DNA from: Actinomycetes bacterium
GTDB taxonomy: Bacteria > Actinomycetota > Acidimicrobiia > Acidimicrobiales > RAAP-2
DNA: 14,904 nt
Direction: 5' to 3'
Assembly: GCA_021791615.1 (NCBI GenBank)
Contig: JAJYWG010000505.1
Location: 782 to 15,685, forward strand
The notes beneath the pieces were generated by a model. It made no database searches. It was not told where the DNA came from and saw only the letters and a program-made list of their open reading frames with translations. Position numbers and translations under genes: made by a program. Positions within the stretch are counted from its first letter, which is position 1, and each line of letters opens with the position of its first letter. Positions 11,792-14,904 of this stretch are shown piece by piece.

Positions 11792-13255
11792 ATGTCAGAA
11801 GGAGCGCACGGCCCGGCGGGCAATGACCCAGGAGGCCAACGTGGAGGCGGTACGGCGGCGCCTGATCCGGCGCCTGGGGGAGCAGCCGAGCGGTCAGAGG
11901 TCCGAGCGGCAGAGCGCCTGGACCGGCTCCCGGTCTCACGCTGGCTCGTACGGCTCATCTTGATCCTCTTCCTCGGATGGCTCGTCGAGTCTTACGACAT
12001 AGGGCTCATCGGCAACGTGCTGCCCTCATTGAGCCACATCTACCACCTCGGCACCGGGGAGAAGAGCTTCATTGCGACGGCCTCTACGATCGGCATCGTC
12101 ATCGGCATCCTTCCCGCCGGCTACCTGGCCGACCGGTTCGGCAGGAAACGGGTGTTCATCGGCGGCATCGTGACCTACTCGGTCTTGACCTTCGTGACGG
12201 GGTTCATGACCAGCCCGACGGAGATCGCGGTGCTGCGCCTGCTCGCCGGCCTCGGAATGGGCGCAGTGTTCCCGCTGCCTTACATGCTCGGCTCGGAGTT
12301 CCTGCCGGCAGCCATCCGGGGACGCTTCACAGGCCTGGCGGACTCCTTCTTGTCGGTGGGCTACTTCCTGTCGCCGCTCCTGGCCATCTTCTTGATCCCG
12401 TCTGTATCGAGCAGCGGATGGAGGACCATGTTCTTCCTCGGAGGGATCCCGATACTGTTCGCCCTCTTCGTCTGGAAGTGGGTTCCCGAATCTCCCCGCT
12501 GGCTGGAGATGAAGGGCCATCACGAGAAGGCCGAGCGTGTGATGAAGCAGATAGAGGCGGAAGTCCAGCGGACGGCCGGGCCCCTGCCTCCGGTGGGCCC
12601 CCCGCTCTCGGTCGTCGAGAGCCCCGGCCACGTGCCGCTTCGCACGCTGTTGAACCCGATGTACCTGAAGCGGACGATCATGCTCTGGATCGTCTTCGGC
12701 GGCTCCTTCTTCATCTTCTACGCGATCCAGCTCTACATGCCGACGGTGATCCACAAGCTCGGCTACACCCTGACGTCAGCGTTCGTGATTACGTCGATCA
12801 TCGTCGGGGTCTCCATCCCAGGCAAGTACTTCGAGGCCTGGGTGATCGAGCGCTGGGGCCGTAAGCCGGTGATCATCTCGTTCACTGGCATCGCGGCAGT
12901 GGCTTCGATCCTCTTCGCCGTGCTCGGTGGAGGGAAGATCGGGGGGGAAGTCCTGCTCTTGGTGCTGGCCAGCATCATGTCCTTCTTCGGCATTGCCGTG
13001 GACCCAGCCGTCAAGGTCTACACGGCCGAGAGCTACCCAACGAGGGTCCGGGCGACAGGTACCAATGCTACCGAGGGGTTCGGCCGACTGATCGCAGGTG
13101 TCATCGGACCGGCTGTAATCCCGGTGTTGCTGGTCAGCCAGGGGGTCGAGGGAGCCTACGTGCTCGTCGGTGCCGTGGCTCTGATCGCAGTCGCGGCAAT
13201 CGCGCTGCTCGGCGTCGAGACCAAGGGACGCTCCCTGGAGGTGATCTCCGAGTGA
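11792..13255 (+). CDS. MFS metabolite transporter (sugar-porter/NiaP-like)
   Basis: ATG 11792, preceded by GGGAGGGG (11782-11789); ends TGA 13253-13255; 487 residues. After a ~45-residue disordered Gly/Pro-rich N-terminus come 12 predicted membrane helices. Motifs: ESYDIGLIGNVLPSL in TM1, the loop 2-3 signature GYLADRFGRKRVF, PESPRWLEMKG before the central loop, a repeat of the signature (VIERWGRKPVI), and AESYPTRVRATGTNATEGFGR between TM10 and TM11. These are hallmarks of the proton-coupled metabolite branch near sugar porters/NiaP/aromatic-acid transporters, in the cytoplasmic membrane. The substrate is not readable. The downstream CoA-ligase pair (93 bp away) suggests an organic acid. Same-strand arrangement and short spacing support an operon. 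Confidence 0.88.
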   Translation: MSEGAHGPAGNDPGGQRGGGTAAPDPAPGGAAERSEVRAAERLDRLPVSRWLVRLILILFLGWLVESYDIGLIGNVLPSLSHIYHLGTGEKSFIATASTIGIVIGILPAGYLADRFGRKRVFIGGIVTYSVLTFVTGFMTSPTEIAVLRLLAGLGMGAVFPLPYMLGSEFLPAAIRGRFTGLADSFLSVGYFLSPLLAIFLIPSVSSSGWRTMFFLGGIPILFALFVWKWVPESPRWLEMKGHHEKAERVMKQIEAEVQRTAGPLPPVGPPLSVVESPGHVPLRTLLNPMYLKRTIMLWIVFGGSFFIFYAIQLYMPTVIHKLGYTLTSAFVITSIIVGVSIPGKYFEAWVIERWGRKPVIISFTGIAAVASILFAVLGGGKIGGEVLLLVLASIMSFFGIAVDPAVKVYTAESYPTRVRATGTNATEGFGRLIAGVIGPAVIPVLLVSQGVEGAYVLVGAVALIAVAAIALLGVETKGRSLEVISE

Positions 13256-13348
13256 TCGCAGTTGGCGTCCGGCGCCGTGCTGGGTGCACTCGGCCTGGCA
13301 CCGCCTGGCACGAATCCGGCGTTTTGGCGGTGAAAGGAGCGAACGAGC

Positions 13349-14500
13349 GTGTTGCTCGAAGAGCATCTCGGTAAGCGCCTGCTCGCCGAGCACGGCATCC
13401 GTGTGCCGGCCAGCCGTATCGTGTCTTCGGCAGCCGAAGCGGCCGAAGCGGCGGCGGCGGTCGGGCTCCCCGCAGTCGTGAAGATCCAGGTGCCGGCCGG
13501 AGGCCGGGGCAAGGGTGGGGGAGTGCGCATGGTCTCGTCCCCCGAGGAGGCATCGTTCGCTGCCGGTGAGCTCCTAGGCTCGAGCTTCGGCGGCTTCACG
13601 GTGTCGACACTCCTCGTCGAGCAGCGCATCGAACACGAGCGCGAGCACTACGTGGCGGTCACCGATGACCCGCTCCGACGCACGCCGGTGTTGCTGTGTG
13701 CCGGCGAAGGAGGTGTCGAGATCGAGGAGCTGGAGCGTACCGCCCCCGGGAGCGTGCACACTCTCCCGGTCTCGATGAGCGACGGTCCCGATCCCCGGGA
13801 GGTGGCGGAGATGGTGCTCGATGCCGGCGTCGCGCCCGGAGCATCTGATGCGGTGGTGGACACGCTGATGCGGTTGTGGAGCTGCTACGTGGCTACCGGC
13901 GCGGAGCTCGTGGAGGTCAATCCCCTGGCGGTGAGCGCAGGCGGCGATCCCTGGGCTCTCGATGCCAAGTGCGCGCTCGACGAGGCTGCCCTGCCCCGGC
14001 ACGACCTGCTCAGGGAGATGGCGGCGCAGCAGGGGATCGCACAGACCCAGACGCTGGAGACTTCTGCCGCGGCGAAGGGATTCCTGCTGGTCTCACTCGA
14101 CGGGGACATCGGCGTCGTCGCCAACGGTGCCGGATTGACCATGGCCACCTTGGACGTGGTGCAGCACTCTGGCGGTTCGGTGGCCAGCTGTATCGAGATC
14201 GGGGGTGACAACTACACCAAGGGTGCCGAGGCGGTCGAGCTCTTGTTGCAGGACAGGCGGGTACGGAGCCTGCTGGTGAACCTGTGCGGAGCCTTCGCCC
14301 GGACAGACGTGATGGCCTCCGGCGTTGTAGATGCCCTCCAGGCTCATCACCAGGATCTACCCGTGGCCTTCTCGATCGACGGAACCGGTTCGACCGAGGC
14401 GCGTGCCCTGGTGCGTGAGCGGCTCGGGGTCACCCCGGCCGGGAGCATGGACGCCGCGGTCCGGGAGGCGATCGAGGCGGCCAGGAGCGCGAGGTCATGA
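13349..14500 (+). CDS. Succinyl-CoA/malate-CoA ligase-like beta subunit (ADP-forming)
   Basis: GTG 13349-13351 with AAAGGAGC ~9 nt upstream; TGA 14498-14500; 383 residues, the usual SucC length. The N-terminal ATP-grasp region shows VVKIQVPAGGRGKGGGVR (43-60) and the Mg/ATP ligands ELVEVNPLAV...WALDAK (E189, N191, D205). The C-terminal ligase domain shows VANGAGLTMATLDVVQHSGG and a diverged IEIGGDNYTKGAEA. The family's usual VNIFGGI...D is VNLCGAFARTD here, and GGGAT is GGDNY, so the phosphate/CoA-site loops differ from textbook succinyl-CoA synthetase. With the alpha subunit it should make an acyl-CoA from a dicarboxylate or other organic acid, ATP and CoA in the cytoplasm. Malate-CoA ligase (MtkA) or a relative is as likely as SucC, so no symbol is given. 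Its stop overlaps the alpha-subunit start (ATGA). Confidence 0.85.
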   Translation: MLLEEHLGKRLLAEHGIRVPASRIVSSAAEAAEAAAAVGLPAVVKIQVPAGGRGKGGGVRMVSSPEEASFAAGELLGSSFGGFTVSTLLVEQRIEHEREHYVAVTDDPLRRTPVLLCAGEGGVEIEELERTAPGSVHTLPVSMSDGPDPREVAEMVLDAGVAPGASDAVVDTLMRLWSCYVATGAELVEVNPLAVSAGGDPWALDAKCALDEAALPRHDLLREMAAQQGIAQTQTLETSAAAKGFLLVSLDGDIGVVANGAGLTMATLDVVQHSGGSVASCIEIGGDNYTKGAEAVELLLQDRRVRSLLVNLCGAFARTDVMASGVVDALQAHHQDLPVAFSIDGTGSTEARALVRERLGVTPAGSMDAAVREAIEAARSARS

Positions 14501-14904
14501 GCGTGCTGGTCCCGGCCGCAGCAGACGGAGTCCTGGTGCAGGGGATCACCGGCCGGCAGGCCTCGTTCTGGACCGCGAAGATGCGCGAGGCCGGTACCCG
14601 AGTGGTCGCTGGGGTCAGCCCAGGGCGCGGCGGCGCGAAGGTGGACAGCGTGCCGGTGTACGACACGGTCGCCGAGGCCGTGGCCGGCCATCGCGTCGGA
14701 TGGAGCGTCCTCTTCACCCCGGCGCTCGCAACTGCCGTGGCGGCGGTGGAAGCGCTGGACGCCGGGGTGGAGCGCCTTGTGCTGCTGGCCGAGTTCGTGC
14801 CTCGGCAGGACACGTTGCGGATCCTGGAGGCAGCTAGGAGGCGGGGAGCGATCGTGTTCGGGCCAAACACAGCGGGTCTGGTTGTCCCGGGAGCGTGCTC
14901 CCTC
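14497..14904 (+). CDS. Succinyl-CoA/malate-CoA ligase-like alpha subunit (3' partial)
   Basis: ATG 14497-14499 overlaps the beta-subunit stop by 4 bp, so translation is coupled. 136 residues are visible before the window ends. The CoA-binding Rossmann start VLVQGITGRQASFWTAKM, then GTRVVAGVSPGRGGAKVDSV and VPVYDTVAEAV, are clear SucD/MtkB features. Differences are LLAEFVPRQDT where SucD has 'ITEGIPVLDM', and GPNTAGLVVPG, which is closer to the 'GPNxAG' of malate-CoA ligase alpha chains than to 'GPNxPG' of SucD. The phosphohistidine lies beyond the window. It forms the ligase with the upstream beta subunit. Confidence 0.85.
   Translation, partial: MSVLVPAAADGVLVQGITGRQASFWTAKMREAGTRVVAGVSPGRGGAKVDSVPVYDTVAEAVAGHRVGWSVLFTPALATAVAAVEALDAGVERLVLLAEFVPRQDTLRILEAARRRGAIVFGPNTAGLVVPGACSL

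Noticed and set aside
13293..13313. Tandem GCCTGGCAC direct repeat between transporter and ligase genes
   Set aside because: Two short adjacent copies in GC-rich DNA are unremarkable, and no further copies or structure support a function.

Overview
The window is GC-rich DNA with strong G/C bias at third codon positions, TANNNT -10-like motifs next to start codons, and a secreted protein carrying GYWLVASDGGVF repeats. That repeat family is very common in Acidimicrobiia, so a high-GC actinobacterium, probably of that class, is the best guess. No rRNA, intact tRNA or CRISPR array is visible.

Layout. (1) 1-2810: the 3' part of a secreted protein (a G1/eqolisin-like region followed by six ~41-residue repeats), a 60-residue membrane protein, then on the minus strand a two-gene unit (215-residue unknown protein, then 90-residue membrane/coiled-coil protein). 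The tail of the 215-residue gene is duplicated downstream as a ~65 bp remnant. (2) 2811-4910: a scar region. It holds a coding-like fragment, a 16 bp perfect hairpin, an isolated tRNA 3' end, a large serine recombinase truncated at both ends, and a 5'-truncated gene abutting it. (3) 4930-6488: a calcineurin-like metallophosphoesterase, a 49-residue ORF and a Cys-containing protein of an actinobacterial hypothetical family, all on the minus strand. (4) 6595-10416: a toxin-antitoxin island. It has two apparently intact VapBC modules (AbrB-type + PIN; VapB-type + PIN), an unnamed two-gene unit that looks like a third module, and three remnants: a MazF C-terminus, an AbrB antitoxin N-terminal half and an orphan ribbon-helix-helix-like antitoxin. 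A RAMA-like fragment abuts the MazF piece. (5) 10431-11451: a hormone-sensitive-lipase-type esterase, then a decayed N-terminal copy of the metallophosphoesterase gene of region 4. (6) 11492-14904: ordinary-looking metabolic genes, namely a promoter/operator candidate, an MFS transporter, and a succinyl-CoA/malate-CoA ligase-like beta and alpha pair (alpha runs off the window). Together these suggest uptake of an organic acid and its activation to a CoA thioester.

Regions 2-5 read as a plasticity zone in which mobile DNA, toxin-antitoxin genes and duplicated fragments have accumulated between housekeeping-like genes. The most notable signals are the dense mixture of live and dead toxin-antitoxin genes, the uncharacterised pair at 7875-8460, the tRNA 3' end beside the recombinase relic, and the recurrence of TANNNT motifs 6-8 nt before start codons that lack a Shine-Dalgarno sequence. 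All calls come from reading the sequence; no database search was run.
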